A stretch of 61,966 bases of DNA from an uncultured Eggerthellaceae bacterium (GCA_910588095.1 CAJUQH010000012.1:1-61966), one strand, 5' to 3'; shown: positions 25,884 through 35,090, counted from the first letter of the stretch. Notes: generated from the letters alone by a model not told the origin. Numbers and translations: made by a program.

Positions 25884-27172
25884 GGCACTGCATCGTCAAC
25901 CTGGGCTGCAAGGTGAACCGCGTGGAGGCCGACGGCTTCGAGGCCGTGCTGGCTGCGTGCGGGTCGGCGCCTGCGCCGGAGGCCGAGGCCGACCTCATCG
26001 TGGTGAACACCTGCACCGTCACCGCCGAGGCTGACAAGAAGGCGCGCAAGGCCGTGCGCCAGGCGCTGCGAGCCAACGGCCATGCCCGCGTGATGGCCAC
26101 CGGATGCGCCGCTGCGCTGCAAGCGAGCTTCTTCGAGGCGCTGGATGGGCGCGTGTCCGCGGTGCCGAAGGGCGCCATGGAGGCGGCGCTGCGCCAGGCA
26201 GCGGCAGAAGCTGCCAGCGCGGGCGGCGGGGAAGGGGTGCTGGCTCAGGCCGCCGCATCCGCACCCGTTGCAGACGACGTGCGCCCCGCCGCAGACGCAG
26301 GGCCTTCCGTGGCCCCCGCTGCCGCCAGCAGCCGCACGCGCGTCGGCATCAAGGTGCAGGACGGCTGCGACAACGCTTGCACCTACTGCATCGTGCACGT
26401 GGCGCGCGGGCGCGCCGTCTCGCGCCCGGCTGACGAGGTGGTGGCCGAGGCCCAGGCAGCCGCTGCGCGCGGCGTGCGCGAGCTGGTGCTCACGGGCATC
26501 AACCTGGGCAGCTACCACAGCGACGGCGCAGGCTTGGCCGCGCTGCTCGAGCGGTTGCTCGATGCCACGGCCGACCTGGTGGAGCTCGGCGGCGCGCCGT
26601 GCCGCTTCCGCGTGTCGTCGGTGGAGCCGGCCGATGTGGACGATCGCCTCGTAGAGGTGCTGGCCGCGGCCGAAGGGCGCATCTGCCGCCACCTGCACCT
26701 GCCGTTGCAGTCGGGATCCGACGAGGTGCTGCGCCGGATGGCGCGCCCTTACAGCGCATCGGATTACCTGCGCCTGGTCGAGCGCCTGCGCGAGCGCGTC
26801 CCTGCCATCGCGCTGGCCACCGACGTCATCGTGGGCTTCCCCGGCGAGTCCGAGGCCGACTTCCAGGCCACGTGCGACCTCGCACGCGCCTGCGGGTTCA
26901 TGAACATGCACGTGTTCCCGTACTCGCGCCGCGAGGGCACCCCGGCGGCCGCCCGTCCTGACCAGGTGCCTCCCCAGGTGAAGGCCGACCGCGCACGCCG
27001 CCTGCGTGCGCTGGCTTCCGAGCTGCGCCAGGCTGACTGGGCGCGCAGGGCCGGCACCGTAGAGCTGGCGCTGGTGGAGGAGCAGGGCCGCGCCATGACC
27101 GAGGCCTACTACGAGGTAACGGCTCCCGATTCCGCGCCCGTGGGGGCGCTCGTGCCCCTTACACTGGGCTGA
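25880..27172 (+). CDS. mtaB: tRNA t6A37 methylthiotransferase MtaB
   Basis: 430 residues, radical-SAM enzyme that converts t6A37 to ms2t6A in tRNA. The N-terminal UPF0004 domain has CIVNLGCKVNRVE, NTCTVTAEA and ATGCAA (three cysteines for the auxiliary cluster). The radical-SAM motif is CDNACTYC at about residue 163. An alanine-rich insert (about 110-150) before it is longer than usual. It is probably co-transcribed with dnaJ and rsmE. Confidence 0.92.
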   Translation: MRHCIVNLGCKVNRVEADGFEAVLAACGSAPAPEAEADLIVVNTCTVTAEADKKARKAVRQALRANGHARVMATGCAAALQASFFEALDGRVSAVPKGAMEAALRQAAAEAASAGGGEGVLAQAAASAPVADDVRPAADAGPSVAPAAASSRTRVGIKVQDGCDNACTYCIVHVARGRAVSRPADEVVAEAQAAAARGVRELVLTGINLGSYHSDGAGLAALLERLLDATADLVELGGAPCRFRVSSVEPADVDDRLVEVLAAAEGRICRHLHLPLQSGSDEVLRRMARPYSASDYLRLVERLRERVPAIALATDVIVGFPGESEADFQATCDLARACGFMNMHVFPYSRREGTPAAARPDQVPPQVKADRARRLRALASELRQADWARRAGTVELALVEEQGRAMTEAYYEVTAPDSAPVGALVPLTLG

Positions 27173-27199
27173 AGCAAGGCAGAAGGGAAGGAGCGCGCC

Positions 27200-28144
27200 A
27201 TGGCAGCAGGCATCGCACCGGCGAAGCCCGACCGCGCACGCAGCGTCGAGCGCGTGCTGTGGGCCGTGCTCGTGCTCAACCTGTTGGTGGCGGCGGCCAA
27301 GTTCGCCTACGGCGTCGTGTCGCAGTCGGCCTCGATGCAGGCTGACGGCATCCATTCGCTGTTCGACTCGGTGGGCAACGTCGTCGGGCTGGTGGGCATC
27401 GCGCTGGCGGCGCGCCCGGCCGATGAGGGCCACCCCTACGGCCATTCCAAGTTCGAGACCTACGGCTCCATGGTCATCGGCGTGCTGCTGTTGCTGGCGG
27501 CGTTCGAGGTGGGCACGGGCGCCGTGGAGAAGCTGGCAACCGGCAGCTACACCGCCCAGGTCACCATCGTGTCCTTCGCGGTCATGGTGGGCACTCTGGC
27601 CATCAATCTGGCAGTGACCTTCTACGAGCGGCGGCGCGGCCAGCAGCTGCACAGCGACATCCTGCGGGCAGACGCGGCCCACACTCTCTCTGACGCGCTG
27701 GTGTCCATCGGTGTCATCGTGGGCCTGGCGTTCGTGGCAGCCGGTTTCCCCATGGCCGACCCCATAATGGCGCTGGTGGTCACGGCGTTCATCCTGGCAT
27801 CGGCGGTGAGCGTGTTCCGTCGAGCGCTCTCGACGCTTTCCGACCATGCGCGCATACCGGCCGAGGCCATCCAAGCCATCGTCGACGGCACGCCGGGCAT
27901 GCGCGAGGTGCACTGCATTCGCACCCGCGGCACCGAATCCGAGGTGTACTGCGACCTGCACCTGCTGGTGGACCCCGACATGACCGTGCGGGCGGCCCAT
28001 GCGCTGGGCGACGAGCTGGAAGAGCAGATAAAGCAAGCGTATCCCAACGTCAACGAGGTGCTCGTGCATGTGGAGCCCTATGGCGTCGAGCAGTCCGACG
28101 AGCCCCAAGCCGGATTCTCGGTGAAGGTGCCGCCCCGCTGCTGA
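27200..28144 (+). CDS. Cation diffusion facilitator (CDF) metal exporter
   Basis: 314 residues, six membrane spans then a cytoplasmic ferredoxin-like C-terminal domain. Metal-site residues are visible in QADGIHSLFDSVGN (D-x5-D type) and DAAHTLSDALVS; HPYGHSKFE is the family hallmark. It exports divalent metal (Zn, Fe, Mn or Co) in exchange for protons; which metal cannot be told. It starts after AAGGGAAGGAG. Confidence 0.93.
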   Translation: MAAGIAPAKPDRARSVERVLWAVLVLNLLVAAAKFAYGVVSQSASMQADGIHSLFDSVGNVVGLVGIALAARPADEGHPYGHSKFETYGSMVIGVLLLLAAFEVGTGAVEKLATGSYTAQVTIVSFAVMVGTLAINLAVTFYERRRGQQLHSDILRADAAHTLSDALVSIGVIVGLAFVAAGFPMADPIMALVVTAFILASAVSVFRRALSTLSDHARIPAEAIQAIVDGTPGMREVHCIRTRGTESEVYCDLHLLVDPDMTVRAAHALGDELEEQIKQAYPNVNEVLVHVEPYGVEQSDEPQAGFSVKVPPRC

Positions 28145-28191
28145 CCGGCTGGCTATGCTCCCGCTCGCCCGAGGCTTCCGCAGAAAAGCCG

Positions 28192-28219
28192 TTGACGCGC
28201 CGCTGCGCTGTGCTATAGT
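28192..28219 (+). promoter_or_regulatory. Promoter of the trpL-trpB2 unit
   Basis: TTGACG (28192-28197), 16-base spacer, TATAGT (28214-28219). The start near 28226 gives a short leader before the trp leader peptide. Confidence 0.75.
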
Positions 28220-28256
28220 ACCGGCAAGCTCGAAACCGAAAGGACCATTCCAGAGC

Positions 28257-28349
28257 ATGACCACGCTGAACGCATACCAGGCTCGCAAAGCAGTTACGGC
28301 TGCGGCGGCCGCGTGCGCTTGGTGGTGGTGCAAGGGAATAGGGAAGTAG
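28257..28349 (+). CDS. trpL: trp operon leader peptide
   Basis: 30 codons, ATG at 28257 after GAAAGGA, ending in TAG at 28347-28349. Codons 22-24 are three consecutive tryptophans (TGG, 28320-28328). The peptide itself has no expected function; ribosome stalling at the Trp codons when charged tRNA-Trp is low is the sensor. The downstream hairpins complete a classical attenuator in front of trpB2. Confidence 0.93.
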   Translation: MTTLNAYQARKAVTAAAAACAWWWCKGIGK

Positions 28350-28404
28350 GTTATCGAAGCTCACCGCGCACGCGCATAGGAAACATGAGAGGCTCCCGGT
28401 AACC
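28349..28404 (+). promoter_or_regulatory. Antiterminator pairing of the trp attenuator
   Basis: GGTTATCG (28349-28356), starting at the last base of the leader stop codon, can pair with CGGTAACC (28397-28404) over eight bases including one G-U. This overlaps the left arm and loop of the terminator. A ribosome stalled at the Trp codons leaves 28349-28356 free; a ribosome at the stop codon covers it. Confidence 0.75.
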
Positions 28405-28419
28405 ACCGGGAGCCTTTTT
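28391..28419 (+). terminator. trp attenuator terminator
   Basis: GGCTCCCGGT and ACCGGGAGCC form a perfect 10-bp stem with a four-base loop, followed by TTTTT. It ends transcription about 75 bases before trpB2 when tryptophan is plentiful. Confidence 0.93.
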
Positions 28420-28494
28420 GCTTGCAAGGGGCGCGGCGCAACCGCACGAGCCGTGCGCAGGAAAGACGGGTCATCGGAACGAAAGGACAAGAGC

Positions 28495-29883
28495 ATGACC
28501 ACCCAGAACGCACCATACCGCCTGTACCTTCGCGAGGACCAGATACCCACGCAGTGGTACAACCTGCGCGCCGACATGCCCGAGCCGCCCGAGCCCATGC
28601 GCCTGCCCGACGGCAAGGTGGCCGAGCCCGCCGACATCGCGCCGGTGTTCTGCGACGAGCTGGTGGCCCAAGAGCTCGACGACTCCACCGCCCTGTTCGA
28701 CATACCCGAGCCGGTGCTCGAGATGTACAAGGTCTACCGCCCCAGCCCGCTCTGCCGCGCGTACAACCTCGAGCGCGCCCTGGGCACCCCAGCCAAGATC
28801 TACTACAAGTTCGAGGGCAACAACACCTCGGGCTCCCACAAGCTGAACTCGGCGCTGGCGCAGGCCTACTACGCCAAGGCACAGGACCTCGACCGCATAA
28901 CCACCGAGACGGGCGCCGGCCAGTGGGGCACAGCGCTCTCCGAGGCGGCGGCCCACTTCGGCGTGGGGCTCGACGTGTTCATGGTGAAGTGCTCCTACGA
29001 GCAGAAGCCTTTCCGCCGCTCGATCATGCAGACGTTCAACGCCACCGTGACCCCGTCGCCCTCCGACACCACCGAGATAGGCCGCAAGATGCTGGCCGAG
29101 CACCCCGACTCCACCGGCAGCCTGGGCACCGCCATATCGGAGGCAGTGGAACGCGCGCTCAACGTGCCGGGCAACAAGGGCCGCTACCAGTTGGGCAGCG
29201 TACTGAATCAGGTGGTGCTGCACCAGTCCATCATCGGCTTGGAGTCGTACACGGCCCTGGAGGAGCTGGGCGAGTACCCCGACATCGTCATCGGCTGCGC
29301 CGGCGGCGGTTCGAACCTGGCCGGGCTCATCGCGCCGTTCATGCGCGACAAGCTGCGCGGCACCCGGCCCGACACGCGCTTCATCGCAGTGGAGCCGGCC
29401 AGCTGCCCGAGCCTGACGCGCGGCCGCTACGCCTACGACTTCGCCGACACCGGCCAGACCTGCCCCTTGGTGAAGATGTACACCCTGGGCAGCGGCTTCC
29501 TGCCCAGCGCCGACCATGCCGGCGGCCTGCGCTACCACGGCATGAGCCCCATCGTGTCCAAGCTCAAGCACGACGGCTACATGGAGGCCACCGCTGTGAA
29601 GCAGACCGACGTGTTCGCCGCAGCCGAGGAGTTCGCGCGCCTGGAGACCATCCTGCCGGCGCCCGAGAGCGCCCACGCCATCTACGTGGCCATGGAGGAG
29701 GCCCGCAAGTGCGCTGCCACCGGCGAGGCGAAGACCATCCTGTTCGGCCTGACCGGCACCGGCTACTTCGACATGAAGGCCTACGAGGCGTTCAACTCGG
29801 GCAAGATGACCGACCACGCGCCCACCGACGAGGAGCTGGAAGTGGGCTTCGCCACCATCCCCAGCATCCCGGGCGTGCAGTAG
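28495..29883 (+). CDS. trpB2: TrpB2-type tryptophan synthase beta chain
   Basis: 462 residues, PLP enzyme making L-tryptophan from indole and L-serine. The N-terminal extension (IPTQWYNLRADMP) and length (over 450) mark the TrpB2 branch rather than TrpB1 (about 400). The PLP lysine lies in GSHKLNSA (about residue 122) and the phosphate loop is GCAGGGSNLAG. No trpA or other trp gene is adjacent. A Trp attenuator controls it alone, which suggests a role in using free indole. The ATG at 28495 follows GAAAGGAC. Confidence 0.93.
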   Translation: MTTQNAPYRLYLREDQIPTQWYNLRADMPEPPEPMRLPDGKVAEPADIAPVFCDELVAQELDDSTALFDIPEPVLEMYKVYRPSPLCRAYNLERALGTPAKIYYKFEGNNTSGSHKLNSALAQAYYAKAQDLDRITTETGAGQWGTALSEAAAHFGVGLDVFMVKCSYEQKPFRRSIMQTFNATVTPSPSDTTEIGRKMLAEHPDSTGSLGTAISEAVERALNVPGNKGRYQLGSVLNQVVLHQSIIGLESYTALEELGEYPDIVIGCAGGGSNLAGLIAPFMRDKLRGTRPDTRFIAVEPASCPSLTRGRYAYDFADTGQTCPLVKMYTLGSGFLPSADHAGGLRYHGMSPIVSKLKHDGYMEATAVKQTDVFAAAEEFARLETILPAPESAHAIYVAMEEARKCAATGEAKTILFGLTGTGYFDMKAYEAFNSGKMTDHAPTDEELEVGFATIPSIPGVQ

Positions 29884-29891
29884 GCAGGGAA

Positions 29892-29945
29892 GGGGCCTGG
29901 CCGCAGCAGCGCATCCAGCCATGCGCCCTGGCCCGACCAGGCCCC
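29892..29945 (+). terminator. Possible terminator hairpin after trpB2
   Basis: GGGGCCTGG (29892-29900) pairs with CCAGGCCCC (29937-29945); an inner GCGCAT/ATGCGC hairpin sits in the loop. There is no T-run, so termination is uncertain. Confidence 0.35.
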
Positions 29946-29984
29946 GCTCACGCCCGCGTGCCGCTCGCGCCCGGGCGCGAGGTA

Positions 29985-29990
29985 TATAAT
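29985..29990 (+). promoter_or_regulatory. -10 box upstream of efp
   Basis: TATAAT preceded by GGTA, 44 bases before the efp start. No clear -35 box. Confidence 0.5.
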
Positions 29991-30033
29991 CAGTGGCTGT
30001 TCCGAATTCTGCTAGCAAAAGGAGTACCACCTC

Positions 30034-30597
30034 ATGGCAACCGTATCCACCGCCGACTTCCGCAACGGCATGTGCATCGTCAACAACGGCAAGATGTGCA
30101 CCATCGTCGAGTTCCAGCACGTCAAGCCCGGCAAGGGCGGCGCGTTCGTGCGCACGAAGCTCAAGGACATCAAGACCGGCCGCGTGGTGGACTACACCTT
30201 CAACGCCGGCACCAAGTTCGACTCGGTGCGCCTCGAGTCCAAGAAGATGCAGTACCTGTACAACGACGGGGCCGACTTCTACTTCATGGACAATGACACC
30301 TACGAGCAGCTGCCCGTGGCGGCCGACGTGGTGGGCGGCGCCGCCGACTGGCTGAAGGAGAACGACGAGGCCACGCTGCTCTACGCCGGCGACGAGCTCA
30401 TCTCGCTTGAGCCGCAGATGTTCGTCGAGCTCGAGGTGGCCCACACCGAGCCCGGCTTCAAGGGCGACACCGCCACCAACACCACCAAGCCCGCCACGCT
30501 GGAGACGGGCCGCGAGCTGCAGGTGCCCACGTTCATCGAGATCGGCGACGTGCTGCAGATCGACACCCGCGACGGCCGCTTCATCAAGCGCGTCTAG
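30034..30597 (+). CDS. efp: Translation elongation factor P
   Basis: 187 residues, three beta-barrel domains, relieves ribosome stalling at polyproline. The tip loop is VKPGKGGAFVRTKL with the lysine at the position modified in E. coli. No EpmA/EpmB-like modification gene is in the window. The ending DTRDGRFIKRV is typical. It starts after AAAAGGAG. Confidence 0.97.
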   Translation: MATVSTADFRNGMCIVNNGKMCTIVEFQHVKPGKGGAFVRTKLKDIKTGRVVDYTFNAGTKFDSVRLESKKMQYLYNDGADFYFMDNDTYEQLPVAADVVGGAADWLKENDEATLLYAGDELISLEPQMFVELEVAHTEPGFKGDTATNTTKPATLETGRELQVPTFIEIGDVLQIDTRDGRFIKRV

Positions 30598-30615
30598 GCG
30601 GTGTGATAGGGGAAG

Positions 30616-32043
30616 ATGGAGGAGATAACCGCATTCATAGACGCCGTCGACGCGGCGGTGTGGGGCGTGCCCATGCTGGTTCTGCTGCTGGGCGCGCACA
30701 TATTCCTGACGTTCCGCACAGGGTTCATCCAGCGAAAGCTGCCTACGGCCATCAAGCTCTCCATAACGAAGGACCCTGACGCGCCGGGCGACATCAGCCA
30801 GTTCGGCGCGCTGTGCACGGCCCTTTCGGCCACCATCGGCACGGGCAACATCGTGGGCGTGGGCACGGCCATCCTGGCCGGCGGCCCGGGCGCGGTGTTC
30901 TGGATGTGGCTCACCGGCGTGTTCGGCATAGCCACCAAGTACGCCGAGACGTTCGCCGCGGTGAAGTACCGCGTGAAGGACCACAACGGCAACATGCTGG
31001 GCGGCGCCATGTACGCCTGGGAGCGCGCCTTCAAGAAGGAGGGCCGCACGCCGTGGTGGGCGAAGCTGGGCGCGGTGCTGTTCGCGGCGTTCGCGGCCAT
31101 CGCGTCTTTCGGCATCGGCTCGGCCGTGCAGTCGAGCGCCATGGCCGACATCGTGACCACCAACATACCCGTGGTGCCCTCGTGGGCCTGCGGCATAGCC
31201 ATCGTGGTGCTCATATCGCTGGTGGTGTTCGGCGGCGTGAAGGTCATCTCGCGCGTGTGCGAGAAGCTGGTGCCGTTCATGGCCCTCGCCTATGCGCTGG
31301 GGTGCATCGTCATCCTGTGCCTGAACGCCCAGTGGGTCATCCCCGCGTTCGAGGCCATCATCGTGGGAGCCTTCAACCCGCAGGCCGTGTTCGGCGGCGC
31401 CCTGGGCTCCACGCTCATCGTGGCGCTTCAGTTCGGCTGCGCCCGCGGCCTGTTCTCCAACGAGTCGGGCCTGGGAAGCGCGCCCATCGTGGCCTCGGCC
31501 GCCTCGACGCGCAACCCAGCGCGCCAGGCGCTCGTCTCCATGACGGGCACCTTCTGGGACACGGTCATCATCTGCCTGCTGTCGGGCCTGGTGCTGGTGT
31601 CCACCATGTTGGCCGACGGCAGCATCATAAGCGGCATATCGGCCGAGACCATCACCAAGGGCGCCGAGCTCACCTCGGTGGCCTTCGGGCAGATCCCGGT
31701 CATCGGCACGCCCATTCTGGTGCTGGGCATGATCCTGTTCGCCTACTCCACCATCCTGGGCTGGTCGTACTACGGCAACCGCTGCATCACCTACCTGTTC
31801 GGCAAGCGCGCCATCGTGCCGTACCAGGTGCTCTACGTGGTCATCGCGTTCTTGGGCGCAGTGGGCGTGGGCGACGTGGTGTGGACGGTGTCCGACATAA
31901 CCAACGCGCTCATGGCGGTGCCCAACATCGTCATGGTGCTGCTGCTCTCGGGCCTGATCGCCCGCGAGACGCGCCACTACGTCTACGAGCGCAACCTTGA
32001 CGAGAAGGATGCAGCGCCCATACCGCAGCTGGATTCAAAGTAG
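30616..32043 (+). CDS. AGCS family sodium:amino-acid symporter
   Basis: 475 residues, about eleven membrane spans. Family signatures: GTGNIVGVGTAILAGGPGAV (about 75-94), then FWMWLTGVFG, and FSNESGLGSAPIVASAA (about 280-296). It imports alanine or glycine with sodium. It starts 18 bases after efp and may share its transcript. Confidence 0.95.
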   Translation: MEEITAFIDAVDAAVWGVPMLVLLLGAHIFLTFRTGFIQRKLPTAIKLSITKDPDAPGDISQFGALCTALSATIGTGNIVGVGTAILAGGPGAVFWMWLTGVFGIATKYAETFAAVKYRVKDHNGNMLGGAMYAWERAFKKEGRTPWWAKLGAVLFAAFAAIASFGIGSAVQSSAMADIVTTNIPVVPSWACGIAIVVLISLVVFGGVKVISRVCEKLVPFMALAYALGCIVILCLNAQWVIPAFEAIIVGAFNPQAVFGGALGSTLIVALQFGCARGLFSNESGLGSAPIVASAASTRNPARQALVSMTGTFWDTVIICLLSGLVLVSTMLADGSIISGISAETITKGAELTSVAFGQIPVIGTPILVLGMILFAYSTILGWSYYGNRCITYLFGKRAIVPYQVLYVVIAFLGAVGVGDVVWTVSDITNALMAVPNIVMVLLLSGLIARETRHYVYERNLDEKDAAPIPQLDSK

Positions 32044-32157
32044 CGGCTGAGGCTATGGCAGGCGGGCGAGCCCGCTTGGGGCCAGGGGCATGCCGACCCA
32101 GGCGTGCTTCCTGGCCCTTTTGCTTCCATGGGCTGCCTTGGGGCGCGCCGGGAAGGG

Positions 32158-32163
32158 TATAAT
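32158..32163 (+). promoter_or_regulatory. -10 box giving a leaderless or near-leaderless mRNA
   Basis: TATAAT ends seven bases before the ATG at 32171, so transcription would begin at or within a base or two of the start codon. No ribosome site is present. Confidence 0.6.
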
Positions 32164-32170
32164 CTGCGCT

Positions 32171-33439
32171 ATGGAACACATCGCCGTCATAGGAGGGGGC
32201 GCGGCTGGCTTGGCTGCCGCCGTCACCGCTGCCGAGCGCCTGCGGGCCGAGGGCGCTGCCAAGCGCGTGGGCGTGACGGTCTACGATGCCTCCGATCGGG
32301 TGGGCCGCTCCATCCTAGCCACCGGCAACGGGCGCTGCAACTTCTCCAACGCGCGCCTGGGGCGCATGGGCGCGCAGGAGGCGGGCTACCGCAACGCGCC
32401 GTTCGTGCAGGCCGCCTTCGACGCGCTGGCCGACCGGTCGGACCACGCCTTCTCGCTGCAGTTCGGCAACCCGGTGCTGGCCTTCTTCGCCAGCCACGGC
32501 CTCGCCTGGCGCGAGGAGGCCGAGGGGCGGCTGTACCCCCTGGCCAACAAGGCGTCGGTGGTGCTCGACGTGCTGCGCTCGAGCGCCAAGGTGGCCGGCG
32601 TCGAGGAGCGCTGCGGCTGCGCCATCGAGCGCATCCGCTTCCCGCGGCGGCCTGGCGACACGTTCATGCTGCGCACGGCCGACGAGCGCTTCGAGGCGCG
32701 CGCCGTGATCATCGCCTGCGGCGGCTCCATCATGCCCGACCTGCTTGCTGATGCGGCCCCGGCGCTCGTGTTCCGCAAGCAGGAGCCGGTGCTGGGCCCC
32801 CTGGCCACCGTGGAGAAGGCTCCGGCGGCCCTCGACAACATACGGGTGAAATGCGCGGTGGCCCTCGAGCGCGATGGGCGCGAGCTGGCCCGCGAGGAGG
32901 GCGAGCTGCTGTTCCGCCGCTACGGCGTGTCGGGCATCGCGGTGTTCAACCTGTCGCGGCTCGCGCGCGAGGGCGACCGGCTGCTGGTGGACTTCGCGCC
33001 CCATGTCGACGATGCCGAGGGCTTCCTGGCGGTGCGCCAGTCGATGCTCGAGGCGGTATACGGCAGCCAGATAACCCCCACGGCGCTGCTGCGCGGCCTG
33101 CTGCTGCCCCAGGTGGGGCACGCGGTGTGCGATGCCGCCCAGGTGAAGGAGCATCACGCCCTGTCGCCGGAGGGCCGCAGGCGCATCGCGGCGGTGCTGC
33201 GGGCGTTCCCGCTCACGGTGCGGGGCATCGGTGACGCGGGGCAGTGCCAGGTCACGCGCGGCGGGCTCGACGTGGGGGCGATGGACGGCCGCACGCTCGA
33301 GCTGCAGAACCACCCTGGCGCCTTCGCGGCGGGCGAGGCGCTGGACGTCGATGCGCCCTGCGGCGGCTACAACCTGCATTGGGCGTGGGCGAGCGGCATG
33401 CTGGCCGCTCACGGTGCGGTGGAGGCCGCGCTCGCGTGA
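32171..33439 (+). CDS. HI0933/BaiN-like flavoprotein
   Basis: 422 residues. FAD-binding Rossmann GGGAAGLAAAVTAA starts at residue 8; GRSILATGNGRCNFSN is the HI0933-family motif, and the C-terminal flavin block is FAAGEALDVDAPCGGYNLHWAW. Members are uncharacterised or reduce unsaturated ring compounds (BaiN). No ribosome site precedes the ATG, which lies right at the predicted transcription start. It overlaps the next flavoprotein gene by four bases. Confidence 0.88.
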   Translation: MEHIAVIGGGAAGLAAAVTAAERLRAEGAAKRVGVTVYDASDRVGRSILATGNGRCNFSNARLGRMGAQEAGYRNAPFVQAAFDALADRSDHAFSLQFGNPVLAFFASHGLAWREEAEGRLYPLANKASVVLDVLRSSAKVAGVEERCGCAIERIRFPRRPGDTFMLRTADERFEARAVIIACGGSIMPDLLADAAPALVFRKQEPVLGPLATVEKAPAALDNIRVKCAVALERDGRELAREEGELLFRRYGVSGIAVFNLSRLAREGDRLLVDFAPHVDDAEGFLAVRQSMLEAVYGSQITPTALLRGLLLPQVGHAVCDAAQVKEHHALSPEGRRRIAAVLRAFPLTVRGIGDAGQCQVTRGGLDVGAMDGRTLELQNHPGAFAAGEALDVDAPCGGYNLHWAWASGMLAAHGAVEAALA

Positions 33440-35088
33440 AGGTGCGCCTGACAGGGGTGTCCCTGCCGCTGGATGCCCTGCTGCCAGAAGGCGGCGGGCT
33501 GCTGCGGCAATGCGCCGCCCGGGCGGCTGGCGTCGCGGAAGGCGATATGGCCGAGGTGCGGCTGCTGCGCCGCAGCATCGATGCGCGCAAGAAGGACGAC
33601 GTGCACGGGGTGGCGCAGCTGGTGGTGGAGGTGCCCGACGGCTCGAAGCTGCAGCCGGCCCGCGGCGTGAGCGCGAACCCCTACGAGCCGCCGGAGCCCT
33701 TGCGCGCGGTGCAGGTGCGTGGGTGCGCCGAGCCGCGGCCCGTGGTGGTAGGCATGGGGCCGGCAGGGCTGTTCGCTGCGTGGTACCTGGTGCAAGCGGG
33801 GCTGCGGCCCCTCGTCATCGAGCGCGGCGCGCCGGTGGAGCAGCGCGTGGCCGACGTCGAGCGCTTCGAGGCGACGGGCGTTCTCAACCCGCAGAGCAAC
33901 GTGCAGTTCGGCGAGGGCGGTGCGGGCACGTTCTCGGACGGCAAGCTGAACAGCGGCATAAAGAGCCCGCACATCCGCCATGTGCTGGAGGTGCTGGCCG
34001 AGGCCGGGGCGCCCGAGGACATCCTGGTGGACGCCCAGCCCCACATAGGCACCGACCGGCTGCGCGACGTCGTGCGCACCCTGCGCGAGCGCCTGGTGGA
34101 GGCCGGGGCCGAGGTGCGCTTCCACACGCTGCTGGAGGGCATCGGGCTGCGCGAGGGGCGCGTGGAGTCGGTGCAGCTGCGCGACCTGGGCACGGGTCGC
34201 AGCTATGACGAGCAGGCCAGCCGCCTGGTACTGGCCTGCGGCCATTCTGCGCGCGACACCTTCGAGCTGCTGGCGCGCCTGGGGGTGCCCATGGAGCGCA
34301 AGCCGTTCGCGGTGGGCGTGCGCATCGAGCACCCGCAGAGCCTCATCGACCGCAGCCAGTACGGCGCGGCGGCAGGCCACCCGGCCCTAGGCGCTGCCCG
34401 ATACAAGCTGGCCGTGCGCGACGCGGCTGGCCGCGGGGCGTACACCTTCTGCATGTGCCCGGGCGGCACCGTGGTGTCGGCCGCGTCGGAGCCGGGCGGC
34501 GTGTGCGTGAACGGCATGAGCCTGCACAGCCGCAGCGGGGCCAACGCCAACAGCGCGCTGCTGGCCGAGGTGGCGCCTGGCGACCTGCCCGGCACCGATC
34601 CGCTGGCTGGCGTGGCCTTCCAGCGGCGCATAGAGCAGCAGGCCTGCGAGCTTGCTGTGGGGACAGGCGCTGCGCCCTACGCTTCGCCCGCCCAGACCGT
34701 CGGGGGCTTCCTGGCGGGCCGTGCAGGGCAGCCCAGCACGCTGCTGGAGCCCACGTGCCCGCGAGGCGTGGCGTGGGCGAGCCTGCGCGATTGCCTTCCG
34801 TCCTTCGTGACCGACGCCCTGGCCGAGGCGCTGCCCGCCCTCGACCGGCGGCTGCGCGGCTTCGCTCACCCGGAAGCCGTGCTCACCGGCGTCGAGGCGC
34901 GCAGCTCGAGCCCGGTGCGCATCCTGCGCGGCGAAGGGCTCCAGGCGCCGCTGCGCGAGGGGGTGCCCAGCGGCCTGTACCCTTGCGGCGAGGGCGCGGG
35001 CTACGCAGGCGGCATCATGAGCTCGGCGGTGGACGGGCTGCGCGTGGCCGAGGCCATCGCGGCCGACTTGGCAGAAGGAAGGCGGTAG
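33436..35088 (+). CDS. FAD-dependent dehydrogenase, COG2509 type
   Basis: 550 residues. GTG start in the GTGA overlap with the previous gene. An N-terminal ~90-residue domain (RRSIDARKKDDVHG) precedes the dinucleotide motif VVGMGPAGLFAAWYL. NPQSNVQFGEGGAGTFSDGK and the C-terminal GEGAGYAGGIMSSAVDG are the hallmarks of this conserved but uncharacterised flavoprotein family. The paired flavoprotein genes are probably made together. Confidence 0.88.
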   Translation: MKVRLTGVSLPLDALLPEGGGLLRQCAARAAGVAEGDMAEVRLLRRSIDARKKDDVHGVAQLVVEVPDGSKLQPARGVSANPYEPPEPLRAVQVRGCAEPRPVVVGMGPAGLFAAWYLVQAGLRPLVIERGAPVEQRVADVERFEATGVLNPQSNVQFGEGGAGTFSDGKLNSGIKSPHIRHVLEVLAEAGAPEDILVDAQPHIGTDRLRDVVRTLRERLVEAGAEVRFHTLLEGIGLREGRVESVQLRDLGTGRSYDEQASRLVLACGHSARDTFELLARLGVPMERKPFAVGVRIEHPQSLIDRSQYGAAAGHPALGAARYKLAVRDAAGRGAYTFCMCPGGTVVSAASEPGGVCVNGMSLHSRSGANANSALLAEVAPGDLPGTDPLAGVAFQRRIEQQACELAVGTGAAPYASPAQTVGGFLAGRAGQPSTLLEPTCPRGVAWASLRDCLPSFVTDALAEALPALDRRLRGFAHPEAVLTGVEARSSSPVRILRGEGLQAPLREGVPSGLYPCGEGAGYAGGIMSSAVDGLRVAEAIAADLAEGRR

Positions 35089-35090
35089 CG

